Assembly: GCA_027459465.1 (NCBI GenBank)
Contig: DAIDIH010000057.1
Coordinates: 1 to 64,000 of the forward strand
From: Bryobacterales bacterium
GTDB lineage: Bacteria > Acidobacteriota > Terriglobia > Bryobacterales > Bryobacteraceae
DNA length: 64,000 bases
Direction: 5' to 3'
Shown: one piece after another, positions 29,131 to 37,338 of the stretch
Numbering within the stretch: position 1 is the stretch's first letter
Layout: every line of letters begins with the position of its first letter
Translations under genes and position numbers: made by a program
Notes under the pieces: model-generated
Told to the model about the DNA's origin: nothing
What the model saw: only the letters and a program-made list of their open reading frames with translations
Databases searched by the model: none

Positions 29131-29152
29131 CTTATACGGATGCACAAATAAG
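29131..29152 (-). promoter_or_regulatory. Candidate operator upstream of the zinc-ribbon/efflux operon
   Basis: CTTAT (29131-29135) and ATAAG (29148-29152) form an inverted repeat with a 12-bp spacer. On the - strand it contains a TATAAG -10-like element, with TTCCAC 16 bp upstream. An ArsR-family protein could bind here and block the promoter. The element is short and chance occurrence cannot be excluded. Confidence 0.3.
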
Positions 29153-29263
29153 GTGGAAGTTACACCTATGCCCGCCGGCCGCGCCCGCTATTCTCGTGAA
29201 TCGTCCTCCGGGACGTCCGGCAGTTCCAGATTTTGAACGCCGTCCCCCGGCGCGGCCTGCCGG

Positions 29264-30388
29264 TCAACCGATCGAAAGCCCCGGCGCCGGAAACCAGTGC
29301 CGCGTCCGCTTGCACACCGAGCAGACCGAAAGCATTACCGGCACCTCGATCAGAACGCCCACCACGGTCGCCAGCGCGGCGCCCGAGCCAGGCCCGAACA
29401 GCGCGATCGCGGTCGCAACGGCCAGCTCGAAGAAATTGCTCGCCCCAATCAACGCGCCGGGAGCGGCAATCGCGTACTCGACCTTGAACAACCGCATCAG
29501 CCCGTAAGTGAGCGACGAGTTAAAGTAGACCTGGATCAGGATGGGGATCGCAATCAGTACGACGTTCAGGAACTTGCCCGTAATGTTGTCCGCCTGAAAA
29601 CCGAAGATCAGCATCAGCGTCACCAGCAGCGCCGTCATGCTCACCGGCGCAAACCGCGGCAGCAGTTGCTCCTCGAACCACGCTCTTCCGTGCCGGCGAA
29701 TAAACCAGCGCCGTAATGCTACGCCGGCAACGAGCGGAATCACGATGAAGATGATCACCGAATACAACAGCACCCGGAATGGCACATGCAAGTTGGAGGC
29801 GCCGCTCACCAGGAAACGCACGATCGGCGCAAACAGAACCAGCATGATCAGGTCGTTCACCGACACCTGCACCAGCGTGTACGCCGGATCGCCGTCGCTC
29901 AGGTAACTCCACACAAAAACCATCGCGGTACACGGCGCCGCCGCCAGAATGATCGCTCCCGCAATGTACTGATCGGCGTCGGCCGGCGTAATCCAGGCCG
30001 AAAACACAATCCGGAAGAACACCCACGCCAGGATCGCCATCGAAAACGGCTTCACAAGCCAGTTCACGAACAGCGTGATCAAAAGCCCGCGCGGCCGCCG
30101 GCCGATGCCGCCAATCGCCGCGAAATCGACCTTCATCATCATCGGGATGATCATCAACCAGATCAGCACCGCGATCGGAACATTGATCTGGCTGTTGGCG
30201 CCGAACTCCAGGCCCCGCAACCCGCGTATGAAACCCGGCAGCAGCTTGCCGAGGAATACGCCGGCAATCATGCACATCCCCACCCACACACTGAGATACC
30301 GCTCGAAAGGCCCCAGCCTCTTCTTGCCGGGAGCTTGCTGCAGGCCGGCAGCATCCTCTGCGCGGTCGCGGTTCACCATTTCTTCCAT
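29264..30388 (-). CDS. acr3: ACR3-family arsenite efflux permease
   Basis: 374 residues with ten predicted membrane helices. The essential cysteine region of TM4, AAAPCTAMVFVWSYLS, and the TM9 segment APGALIGASNFFELAVATAI with its conserved Glu are intact. It exports As(III)/Sb(III) using the proton gradient, possibly energised by ArsA. The start at 30388 (MEEMVNRD) follows GGAGGGAG; a longer in-frame form overlaps arsA and is rejected. It lies 4 nt after the arsA stop and is the last gene of the core ars operon. Confidence 0.95.
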   Translation of the reverse strand: MEEMVNRDRAEDAAGLQQAPGKKRLGPFERYLSVWVGMCMIAGVFLGKLLPGFIRGLRGLEFGANSQINVPIAVLIWLMIIPMMMKVDFAAIGGIGRRPRGLLITLFVNWLVKPFSMAILAWVFFRIVFSAWITPADADQYIAGAIILAAAPCTAMVFVWSYLSDGDPAYTLVQVSVNDLIMLVLFAPIVRFLVSGASNLHVPFRVLLYSVIIFIVIPLVAGVALRRWFIRRHGRAWFEEQLLPRFAPVSMTALLVTLMLIFGFQADNITGKFLNVVLIAIPILIQVYFNSSLTYGLMRLFKVEYAIAAPGALIGASNFFELAVATAIALFGPGSGAALATVVGVLIEVPVMLSVCSVCKRTRHWFPAPGLSIG

Positions 30389-30392
30389 ACAG

Positions 30393-32183
30393 TCACTCCC
30401 TCCCTGCCTCGCCTCCGGCCTGCGCAAGGTCCCGCAGCAGGTCCGCGCCAACGGGCGCCTGGGATTTCCAGCCAACAAGCGCCAGCCGCGAAGCAAACTC
30501 AGCCTGGGCTTCTTCGATGTAAGGAAGCTCGCGCAAGCCGCGTTCCACAAGCACGGGGTCCCGGAATCCGTTGCTCGCAAAACTCTGGTTCACCACCCAG
30601 GCAAACGGCGTGATCCCCGCCCGCAGCAGGTCCTCCTGCAGCTTGCCCGCTTCGTGCAAAGGCGTCGCCTCAGGCAGCGTGACCAGCACAACGCGCGTGA
30701 ACCGCGCATCGCGCAAACGAGGCAGCAGGTTCCGCACCGAATCGGGCATGTCGCTCATCGAGCGAAGCACATCCCGGTGGTACGCCTCGGCCGCATCGAG
30801 CAGCAGGAGTGTGTGGCCCGTCGGCGCCGTATCCAGAACCACAAATCCTTCCTTTCCTCCAGCCACGGTTTCGGCGAACGCGCGAAAAACCGCGATCTCC
30901 TCCGTGCAAGGGCTCCGCAGGTCCTCTTCAAGCAGGGCCCGGCCCTGTTCGTCCAACTGCGGAGCGGCTTTCGCCAGCACCTCGGCCGTGTATCGCCGCG
31001 TCTCGGCCGCCGGATCGATCCTGCTCACCCGGAGCCCCTCGACGCCGCTGCCAACCGTGGCGCTGACATGCGCGGCCGGGTCGGTCGTGCTCAGATGGAC
31101 CCGGTGGCCCCGGTGGGCCAACTCAACCGCGATCGCCGCTGCGATCGTCGTCTTGCCCACCCCGCCTTTCCCCATCGTCATCACCACCCCGTGACCCATC
31201 ATTTCGATATCGTTAATGAGGGAAACCAGCGGACCCGGCAGTTTGCCCCGTTCCGCATGCGCAGCATCCACCCCAGCCGGCCGCCCGGACTCCGGTTCAA
31301 AAACCCTTCCGAGGTTGGCCACGCCCATCGGGGCGAACGGCAGCAGAGGCGCCTCCAGGCGCCGCAGCGCCGCCAGCCTCGCCGGCATCGTTCCCAGCGC
31401 CTCGCGCCCCCGAGCCTCGAGAGCCACGGCCGCCGCATCGGAAGCATCGGAGGCGGCAAACACCGCATTCACGAACAGATATTGGTTCGTGAGGCCCATC
31501 TCCGCCAACTCGGCGCGGGTCCTCTCGGCCTCAGCCAATGCCGAGGCCTCCGGCCGGCTCACCAGCACAAGCGTCGTGCGCAGCGGATCGGAAAGCGTCC
31601 GCAGGCTCGATTCGTACAACGCCCGCTGGGCCTCGAACCCGGACAAAGGCCCCAAACACGATGTTCCCGTCGTGTTCTCCGCGATAAACCCCGTCCAGGA
31701 CGCAGGCAACCGCAACAGACGCAGCGTGTGCCCGGTAGGCGCCGTATCGAAAACGATGTGATCGAACTGCCGCGTCGCCTGCTCATCCCCAAGCAGCTTC
31801 ACGAATTCATCGAACGCGGCGATTTCCACCGTACATGCCCCGGAAAGCTGCTCCTCCATGCTGTTCACCGCCGCCTCGGGCAGCACGCCCCGGTACGGTC
31901 CCACCACCCGCTCCCGGTACGCCCGCGCCGAAGCCTCCGGGTCGATGTTGAGCGCCCAAACACCTTCCGCGCCCGGGATCGCCGTCGGCTCTGACGAAAG
32001 CGGAACCCCAAGCACCTCGTCCAGGTTCGAAGCCGGGTCGGTGCTCACCAGCAGCACCCGCTTGCCGCGCCGGCCCAGCGCAATCGCAGTGGCGCACGAA
32101 AGCGATGTCTTTCCCACGCCGCCCTTCCCGGTGAAAAACAGGATCCGTGTGGCCTGTTCGAGAAATTCCGGCGGAGCCGTCAT
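30393..32183 (-). CDS. arsA: ArsA, arsenite-stimulated pump ATPase (two-domain)
   Basis: 596 residues in two homologous halves. Each carries a deviant Walker A, GKGGVGKT (19-26 and again about residue 350), and the signal-transduction motif DTAPTGHT. Metal-binding cysteines are conserved: Cys117 in SGACTVE, Cys176 in TSCLGP and the third in SPCTEE, matching C113, C172 and C422 of E. coli ArsA. It should bind As(III) delivered by ArsD and energise efflux through the adjacent ACR3. The start ATG overlaps the arsD stop (ATGA). The 18-residue longer form has no RBS. Confidence 0.95.
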   Translation of the reverse strand: MTAPPEFLEQATRILFFTGKGGVGKTSLSCATAIALGRRGKRVLLVSTDPASNLDEVLGVPLSSEPTAIPGAEGVWALNIDPEASARAYRERVVGPYRGVLPEAAVNSMEEQLSGACTVEIAAFDEFVKLLGDEQATRQFDHIVFDTAPTGHTLRLLRLPASWTGFIAENTTGTSCLGPLSGFEAQRALYESSLRTLSDPLRTTLVLVSRPEASALAEAERTRAELAEMGLTNQYLFVNAVFAASDASDAAAVALEARGREALGTMPARLAALRRLEAPLLPFAPMGVANLGRVFEPESGRPAGVDAAHAERGKLPGPLVSLINDIEMMGHGVVMTMGKGGVGKTTIAAAIAVELAHRGHRVHLSTTDPAAHVSATVGSGVEGLRVSRIDPAAETRRYTAEVLAKAAPQLDEQGRALLEEDLRSPCTEEIAVFRAFAETVAGGKEGFVVLDTAPTGHTLLLLDAAEAYHRDVLRSMSDMPDSVRNLLPRLRDARFTRVVLVTLPEATPLHEAGKLQEDLLRAGITPFAWVVNQSFASNGFRDPVLVERGLRELPYIEEAQAEFASRLALVGWKSQAPVGADLLRDLAQAGGEAGRE

Positions 32184-32806
32184 CAGCAGCACCCCCCGTT
32201 CCCACCCGACGGCGCCGTTGTAGCCGGCCCGCAGCAACCCGCCTGCACCACCGGCAGGCTCTTCGGCTCCTGATCTCCTTTTAAGATCCGGTTCGCCAGC
32301 GCCAGCACCGAGCGCGCCGGGCTCTCCTTCACGGCCTGCCCCGTCTCGACCGCGCGAGCCATATCCTCAACCGAAACACCCAGCTTGCGCGCCTTGTCGT
32401 AGTGGAACTTGAAGCAGGGCTCGCAATTCGACGCGATCGCCGCGCCGATCGCCACCAACTCGGCTACCGCCGCCGTGTACAGGCTCGGAGTCTCCTCCTC
32501 CTGCAGCCCTACCAGGCGCGCCAGTTCTTTCCGCGCCGGATACCTCCCGCGGCTGACAATGGCGTCATTCACCAGCAGAAGCGGCAGGCACTCAACGCCA
32601 TACTTGGCAAGCGCAGCCTTCACCGTCTCATTCGCGGCAAACGCCTGCGGCTCCTGCGACAGGTTGTGCCGCTCCACCCCGATGCCCTGCCCCGTCAACC
32701 AGTGGACATCCGCCGCAAACTGCACCAGCGCCGGATCCACCGTGGGACCGCACACCCCCGTCGAACAGCACATCGGCGGATCGTACACTTCAAGCTTGTT
32801 CTTCAT
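32183..32806 (-). CDS. arsD: ArsD metallochaperone fused to a CMD/AhpD-like domain
   Basis: 207 residues. Residues 1-103 are a thioredoxin-fold ArsD with the As(III) triad PMCCSTGVCG (Cys13, Cys14, Cys19). Residues 104-180 are a carboxymuconolactone-decarboxylase/AhpD-type helical domain with an intact CEPC (128-131). The C-terminus ends with vicinal cysteine pairs at 191-192 and 206-207, which in classical ArsD follow directly after the core. So the CMD domain sits between the ArsD core and its cysteine tail. ArsD hands As(III) to ArsA, the next gene (4-nt overlap). The CxxC may add a redox or extra thiol function. Confidence 0.9.
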   Translation of the reverse strand: MKNKLEVYDPPMCCSTGVCGPTVDPALVQFAADVHWLTGQGIGVERHNLSQEPQAFAANETVKAALAKYGVECLPLLLVNDAIVSRGRYPARKELARLVGLQEEETPSLYTAAVAELVAIGAAIASNCEPCFKFHYDKARKLGVSVEDMARAVETGQAVKESPARSVLALANRILKGDQEPKSLPVVQAGCCGPATTAPSGGNGGCC

Positions 32807-32837
32807 ACACTCCTCGGCCCATCGTCTCTCGTCGATA

Positions 32838-33197
32838 TTAGATAACCGCCACCAGCGCCTTCAACCTTCGAAGCACCCGGAAGTTGATGCAGTATCCCAC
32901 CCTCGGCCCATCCTCGCGCGCCCGGATCAGCCCCGCTTCCTTCAAAATCCGCAGATGTTCGGATACCGTCGACTGCGCCAGCGGCAGTTCCCCGACAATC
33001 TCACTACACACCCGCGCCTCCTTCCGCGAAAGTATCCGCAGAATTCGCACCCGCGCCGGATGCCCCACCGCCTTCGCCAGCACCGCCAGCTCCTCGTCCG
33101 CTTCCTCCCCTTCCACCGGACGAAGATCCACCTCCGCCTCGGCTCCCGCCTCCGGCCCCGGACAGCACACCGCCTCAACCGCAGTTTGTTTTTTCAT
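32838..33197 (-). CDS. arsR: ArsR-family arsenic repressor
   Basis: 119 residues from MKKQTAVEAVCC. The winged HTH is LAKAVGHPARVRILRILSRK then SEIVGELPLAQSTVSEHLRIL. No CxC is in the HTH helix. Instead a CC near residue 11 plus the Cys in ARVCSE could form a different thiol site, as in ArsR types with shifted cysteines. The longer in-frame start at 33239 would lie upstream of the -10 box, so 33197 is chosen. First gene of the operon arsR-arsD-arsA-acr3, with its own operator just ahead. Confidence 0.9.
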   Translation of the reverse strand: MKKQTAVEAVCCPGPEAGAEAEVDLRPVEGEEADEELAVLAKAVGHPARVRILRILSRKEARVCSEIVGELPLAQSTVSEHLRILKEAGLIRAREDGPRVGYCINFRVLRRLKALVAVI

Positions 33198-33202
33198 TTC
33201 GT

Positions 33203-33252
33203 AAATCGTCGATTCCCGATTTAATACTAACGCCACCACCCCGCCCGGTCAA
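33203..33252 (-). promoter_or_regulatory. arsR promoter and operator
   Basis: On the - strand, -35 TTGACC (33252-33247) and -10 TAGTAT (33229-33224) are 17 bp apart. Immediately downstream, AAATCG-N8-CGATTT (33203-33222) is a 20-bp inverted repeat covering the expected start point. This is the layout of an autoregulated ArsR operon. The mRNA leader to the arsR ATG would be only about 20 nt with a weak SD. Confidence 0.65.
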
Positions 33253-33463
33253 CCCCTCGAAAAACACTACGCCAGCCCGCGGGCATGATGACCAGATCTA
33301 CGGGAAGGCTCCTCGTCCAGGTGGCAATTGCGGCACATCCATGCCGCGCGACCGGCAGGCGCGCTAAACCGATGCCCCCTCCCGGAGCGTGTACATGCGC
33401 ACACAAACGGCGACGCAAGTGGCTATAATGGCCATGCTTAAATGAATCGTAGGTGCCCGCTTT

Positions 33464-34648
33464 ATGAGTGCAATACAGCCGAAAATCCTGGTATGGGCAC
33501 GAGAGACCGCCGGGCTCTCCCGGGATGACGCTGCACACGCACTCCACCTCACCCCTGCACGAGGACGGAGTGGACCACAACGCCTCGAAGCGATGGAAGC
33601 CGGCGAAGAGGCGCCTTCGCGCGCGACCATTACGAGAATGGCAAAGCTCTACCGACGGCCGCTCTTGGTCTTCTACCTCGCTGAGCCCCCGCGACAGGGG
33701 AACCGGGGACAGGACTTCCGGACTCTGCCCAATGCGGAACGTTACAATCCGGAACTCGACGCGCTCGTGCGCGGCTTGAAGGCAAGACAGGGACTTATCA
33801 AGTCGATGCTCGAAGACGAAGAAGCGCAGCCATTGGGCTTCATCGGCAGTGCAAGCACGGACGCCCCGGCGCAAACCCTGGCGGAGCGGATGGCGGAACG
33901 GCTCCGTTTCAGCCTGACGCGATTCCGTGCGACTCAGACCAGCGCAGAGGCATTCGCGTACGTACGCGAGGTCATCGAGGAGAGCGGCGTGTACGTCCTG
34001 CTCTTGGGGAATCTGGGAAGCTTCCACACCAACATTCCCGTCGAAGTATTCCGGGGATTTGCTCTCGCAGACCCGATCGCGCCCATCATCGTCATCAACG
34101 ACCAGGACGCGAAAACCGCGTGGTCGTTCACCGCGCTGCATGAGCTCGCCCACCTCTGGCTCGGGCAAACCGGGGTCAGCGGGACCGACGCCGAAAACCG
34201 CATCGAGCGGTACTGCAATGACGCCGCGGCGGAACTCCTCCTCCCAACAGGAGACCTCGTTCGGTTCAGGCCCGGCCCGCATCGGAACATCCAACAACTC
34301 GCGAAGGACATCGCGGAGTTCGCCGAAGCCCACCGCGTGAGCCGCACCATGGTCGCATACAAGCTGTATCGGACGGGAAACATCCCCAAGGCGACGTGGG
34401 CGCAACTCGACCGTCACTTCCGCCAGGAGTGGCGTGCGTTCAAACAACGCGAAGCAGAGAAGCACAAGAGTAACGTGGGTGGCCCGAACTACTACGTCGT
34501 CCGCCGGCACCGTGTCGGCAGCGCCCTCCTCGGCCTCGTCCGCCGGTCGCTCGATGAAGGCGCCATCACGTACACCAAGGCCGGCCGCGTCCTCGACGTC
34601 AAGCCCCGGAACGTCGAACCGCTGTTGAGAAGCGGAGGCGCGAACTAG
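33464..34648 (+). CDS. HTH/ImmA-IrrE family metallopeptidase (TA-like module, gene 1)
   Basis: 394 residues. An XRE-like HTH occupies about residues 6-60 (ARETAGLSRDDAAHALHL). The central ImmA/IrrE domain has the zinc-protease motif ALHELAHLWLG (HExxH). A C-terminal helical region follows. Proteins of this type cleave repressors or act in toxin-antitoxin-like modules, and pairing with a DUF4411 gene immediately downstream is a known arrangement. A perfect TATAAT lies at 33424-33429 but without a good -35. Codon use is more A-rich and less biased than in the flanking ars and T6SS genes, suggesting separate acquisition. Confidence 0.87.
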   Translation: MSAIQPKILVWARETAGLSRDDAAHALHLTPARGRSGPQRLEAMEAGEEAPSRATITRMAKLYRRPLLVFYLAEPPRQGNRGQDFRTLPNAERYNPELDALVRGLKARQGLIKSMLEDEEAQPLGFIGSASTDAPAQTLAERMAERLRFSLTRFRATQTSAEAFAYVREVIEESGVYVLLLGNLGSFHTNIPVEVFRGFALADPIAPIIVINDQDAKTAWSFTALHELAHLWLGQTGVSGTDAENRIERYCNDAAAELLLPTGDLVRFRPGPHRNIQQLAKDIAEFAEAHRVSRTMVAYKLYRTGNIPKATWAQLDRHFRQEWRAFKQREAEKHKSNVGGPNYYVVRRHRVGSALLGLVRRSLDEGAITYTKAGRVLDVKPRNVEPLLRSGGAN

Positions 34649-34653
34649 CCGCG

Positions 34654-35151
34654 GTGCTGCACCTCTTCGACGCAAGCACACTCATCACCGCAAACAATCT
34701 GTACTACCCAGTGAACGATGTCCCGGAATTCTGGGATTGGTTCTGCCACCAGGCAAGACTCGGCATCATGAAAGTCCCCATCGAAATGATCGAAGAAATA
34801 CTCGATGGCAACAAGGACGACCCACTCCTCGCGTGGACGAAAGACAACAAAGACGAGCTTCTCCTCCGAGAAGAAGCAGACCCGGTGCTAGTCAACAGAA
34901 TCACAGTGGAAGGGTACGCGTCCGACCTCACGGACGTCGAGATCGACATGATCGGCAAAGATCCCTTCCTCATCGCCTACGCGCTCACAAGACCAGCAGA
35001 GCGGTGCGTCGTAACCGCGGAGGTCAGCGCGCCCAAAAAGCAGAGAGCGAACCGGAGAATCCTCGACGTGTGCAAACAGTTCGGAGTCGGCTGCCCCAGC
35101 CCCTTCGACGTTTACAAGTCCCTCGGCTTCAAAACAAACTGGAAGAAATAG
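34654..35151 (+). CDS. DUF4411 PIN-like protein (TA-like module, gene 2)
   Basis: 165 residues from a GTG start 5 bp after the previous stop. The opening HLFDASTLITANN places an acidic residue as in PIN-domain nucleases. VPIEMIEEI and the later DPFLIAYAL (second acidic cluster) and RCVVTAEVS strand complete the DUF4411 pattern. PIN domains are Mg-dependent RNases, so this is the probable toxin or effector and the HTH/ImmA protein its partner. Overlap-free but tightly spaced, the two are surely one operon. Confidence 0.85.
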   Translation: MLHLFDASTLITANNLYYPVNDVPEFWDWFCHQARLGIMKVPIEMIEEILDGNKDDPLLAWTKDNKDELLLREEADPVLVNRITVEGYASDLTDVEIDMIGKDPFLIAYALTRPAERCVVTAEVSAPKKQRANRRILDVCKQFGVGCPSPFDVYKSLGFKTNWKK

Positions 35152-35302
35152 ATGGTGGACGTTCGGTCGGACCAATGTGGCGAGCACGGGGACTCCGCCT
35201 CATGACTTCGCGCAATAATCGCGCCCGTCCCTGGCCCGGAAAACCGATCCCGGCCCCACTCCCGCCCCGTAGTCTAAAATCAAAAGAGCTTAGTCACACA
35301 CC

Positions 35303-35379
35303 GGGCGGTTAGCTCAGCCGGTTAGAGCGCCTGCCTTACAAGCAGGAGGTCCGCAGTTCAAGTCTGCGACCGCCCACCA
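35303..35379 (+). tRNA. tRNA-Val (anticodon TAC)
   Basis: A complete cloverleaf is visible: acceptor GGGCGGT/ACCGCCC, D-arm AGCTCAGCCGGTTAGAGC, anticodon stem CCTGC/GCAGG around loop CTTACAA (anticodon TAC, reads GUA) and T-arm with GTTCAAGT. The CCA end is encoded. The prophage begins less than 100 bp downstream, so this gene is the likely integration target. Confidence 0.97.
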
Positions 35380-35446
35380 GTTTTCAACGACTTAGCGCAG
35401 CCGGTCCTCGGCGATGCGGCTAACTCCAACAAAAATTCTGCGAGTT

Positions 35447-35491
35447 TTGGCCACCAATTGGCCACACGATCATATCAGGCCCTCCAATTGG
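35447..35491 (+). repeat. Short repeats at the left prophage edge
   Basis: TTGGCCAC occurs twice as a direct repeat (35447-35454 and 35458-35465, 11 bp apart). The palindrome CCAATTGG occurs twice exactly 30 bp apart (35454-35461 and 35484-35491). They stand about 70 bp after the tRNA end. Such helical spacing suits protein binding, for example integrase arm sites, but no core att duplicate can be seen within the window. Confidence 0.4.
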
Positions 35492-35991
35492 TTCCGGTCT
35501 CCCTTCGGGAAGCGAACCGATTCGTAGCACAGTTCCACCGGCATCACGGGCCGGTGGCGGGGGCCAAGTTTTGCGTCGGTGTGGCGATCCTGGATGGCGA
35601 ACTCGTGGGGGTGGCAATTGTGGGCCGGCCCGTGGCGCGGCACGCTGACGACGGGCTTACGGCGGAAATCACGCGGGTGTGCACGATTGGGCACCCCAAC
35701 GCGGCCTCTATGCTATACGGGGCGTGCCGCCGCGCGGCCTTCGCGATGGGATACCGCCGCGTTGTCACCTATGTGATCTCGTCGGAAGACGGCACGAGCC
35801 TCCGGGCCGCTGGCTTTGTGTGCGCGGGAGCGAGTCGCGGCGGGAGTTGGTCGCGGCCGAGCCGCCAACGCAGAGACGCGCATCCCACCGGCCCCAAGCG
35901 GCGATGGGAAGTGACACGGGCAGAGCAGGGCGCGCCTGCGGAGCCGGTGGAAGCCCGGCAAAGTGTCCAGGGAGGAGGCACACAGCGATGA
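35458..35991 (+). CDS. XF1762-family phage protein (GNAT-like fold)
   Basis: 177 residues from a TTG at 35458; a second TTG (35488) would give a start closer to the usual family N-terminus. No ATG is available. Core motifs: FVAQFHRHHGPVAGAKF, GVAIVGRPVARHADDG, TRVCTIGHPNAASMLYGA and the closing PKRRWEV. The family is common in phages and integrated elements; its fold resembles acetyltransferases but its activity is undetermined. The stop overlaps the next gene's ATG (ATGA). Confidence 0.75.
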   Translation: MATRSYQALQLVPVSLREANRFVAQFHRHHGPVAGAKFCVGVAILDGELVGVAIVGRPVARHADDGLTAEITRVCTIGHPNAASMLYGACRRAAFAMGYRRVVTYVISSEDGTSLRAAGFVCAGASRGGSWSRPSRQRRDAHPTGPKRRWEVTRAEQGAPAEPVEARQSVQGGGTQR

Positions 35992-36587
35992 CGCTCGGTG
36001 AGACGCTCGCCCTGGCCACGGGACACGCGGCGACACGCAAGGCCTCCTACCCGGTAGGGGTCCTGTGGTGCGCCAACAGCCGGGGCCTTGGCTGGACGTT
36101 TCCCGCTGCTGTGAAGCGGCAATTGAAGGTCGACACGGCTGGGCTCTCGGTGCTTCACCTGTTCGGTGGCCGGGCCGACTTCGGGACGCGGCTGGACATC
36201 GACCCCGTCGTTGTTCCGGACGTGATCGGGGACGCGTGGATTCCGCCCTTTGGCCGGGAGTCATTCGACGTGGTCATCCTTGATCCGCCTTACCTTCGCC
36301 TCTGCGGCGAGGAATTAAGCAGCCTCATGCGGACGGCGGCCTGGGTCGCGCGGAAACGAGTCGTCTGGTTTCACACGATCTGGGTGAGCAGCAGGCACGG
36401 GCTGAAGCCGGAGCGCGCGTGGCTCGTCCGCGTGGGGGACTCGTGCCAGGCGCGCGTGCTCCAGTATTTCCGGGTAACGCGCCGCGTCTCTGCCCCCACG
36501 CACTTCAAGCGTGGGCCGGCGATCAAATACAACCGCTGGCTCGCGCAGCCGGCGGCGCTTCCGCTCCTGGAGGCCGGTGGTGACTAG
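35988..36587 (+). CDS. DNA methylase-like phage protein (DPPY motif)
   Basis: 199 residues. It has VLHLFGGRADFGTRLDIDP (SAM-binding-like strand with F-G-G) and VVILDPPYLRLC, the DPPY catalytic motif of N6-adenine/N4-cytosine methylases. It is short and lacks an obvious target-recognition domain, so it may be a minimal or inactive methylase. The ATG follows GGAGGAGG. It may protect phage DNA from restriction. It overlaps the next gene by 8 nt. Confidence 0.72.
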   Translation: MTLGETLALATGHAATRKASYPVGVLWCANSRGLGWTFPAAVKRQLKVDTAGLSVLHLFGGRADFGTRLDIDPVVVPDVIGDAWIPPFGRESFDVVILDPPYLRLCGEELSSLMRTAAWVARKRVVWFHTIWVSSRHGLKPERAWLVRVGDSCQARVLQYFRVTRRVSAPTHFKRGPAIKYNRWLAQPAALPLLEAGGD

Positions 36588-36864
36588 CCTCTGCTCCAAC
36601 TGCGGCCACCCGCATCCGGGGCCTCGCGAGGACCCGATGTATTCGCCGATGCGGTGCATCGCGGACCTGCGCGAGGCCATTGGGCGGCTCTTCCGCGCGA
36701 TCGGCGCGGAAAAGGCGCAATGCCGGGCTTGCGGGGCGGAGATCTGGTGGGTGCACCACGCCAGCGGGCGGAAGGCCCCGTACACGGCCTCCGGCCTGAA
36801 CCATTTCATCGATTGTCCGGGTGCGGACGAATTTCGGAAGAAGAGGAGTTCCTCTAGTGGCTGA
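36580..36864 (+). CDS. Small zinc-ribbon phage protein
   Basis: 94 residues from GTG at 36580, inside the 3' end of the methylase-like gene. Two CxxC pairs are seen: SLCSNCGHPHPG at the N-terminus and QCRACGAEIWWVHH near residue 48, with a later Cys in IDCPG. A zinc-binding or DNA-binding role is likely. A longer in-frame start exists upstream but would overlap the methylase more deeply without a better RBS. Confidence 0.65.
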   Translation: MTSLCSNCGHPHPGPREDPMYSPMRCIADLREAIGRLFRAIGAEKAQCRACGAEIWWVHHASGRKAPYTASGLNHFIDCPGADEFRKKRSSSSG

Positions 36865-37336
36865 AACAATGACGTTTACGGGCGTCGAGGTGCGATACCT
36901 CGATGTCCGGCTCGATACGGACGGCTCTGGCTGCTACGCCAGGCTGCACGTGCGGGCGGACTACAGCGAGAAAATCGCGGAGGCGATGGACTGGGAAGCC
37001 ATACCGACGTGTGTGGAGGCGGCACAACTGTCTGGCTCGGTCGCGGCGTCCCACCTGACGCTCACGCCGAAGGAAAAAGAGCTGCGCAAGCACGAGGTGC
37101 AGATGTCGATTTCAGGCGTGGACGCTTTCGAGGCGATCGCATTGCGGGGCGACGACGGACAGCTCGTCCGGCGCCAACTGCGCTTCCGCATCCGCACGGA
37201 GGACCCTGGCGCGCCGGCGCTGCTCGCGTCCTACCTCCAGCGGGTCGGCGGCGCGCTGGCGACGGCGAAGGTGAGCTATGTGGTCCAGGATCGCCTGTTC
37301 GCGGAGGCGGCCGCGGCCGAGGACGCGGGGGTGTAG
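36857..37336 (+). CDS. Phage protein of unknown function
   Basis: 159 residues from GTG 36857, which is preceded by AAGAGGAG and overlaps the previous stop by 8 nt. The sequence is mixed alpha/beta (VEVRYLDVRLDTDGSG, LRFRIRTEDPGAPALLASYL) with no recognised motif. Its place ahead of a VRR-NUC nuclease and a replication protein suggests DNA metabolism, but that is only context. Confidence 0.6.
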   Translation: MAETMTFTGVEVRYLDVRLDTDGSGCYARLHVRADYSEKIAEAMDWEAIPTCVEAAQLSGSVAASHLTLTPKEKELRKHEVQMSISGVDAFEAIALRGDDGQLVRRQLRFRIRTEDPGAPALLASYLQRVGGALATAKVSYVVQDRLFAEAAAAEDAGV

Positions 37337-37338
37337 GG

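Noticed and set aside
29264..30580. Longer acr3 start with about 64 extra residues
   Set aside because: It overlaps arsA and the added residues are Arg/Leu shadow sequence; the ATG at 30388 has a strong RBS.
33400..33430. TATAAT as a full promoter for the HTH/ImmA gene
   Set aside because: The -10 is perfect but no acceptable -35 or extended -10 is found, so it was not listed as a promoter.
35399..35421. AGCCG...CGGCT hairpin after the tRNA
   Set aside because: Five-bp stem, 13-nt loop and no T-run; could be chance.
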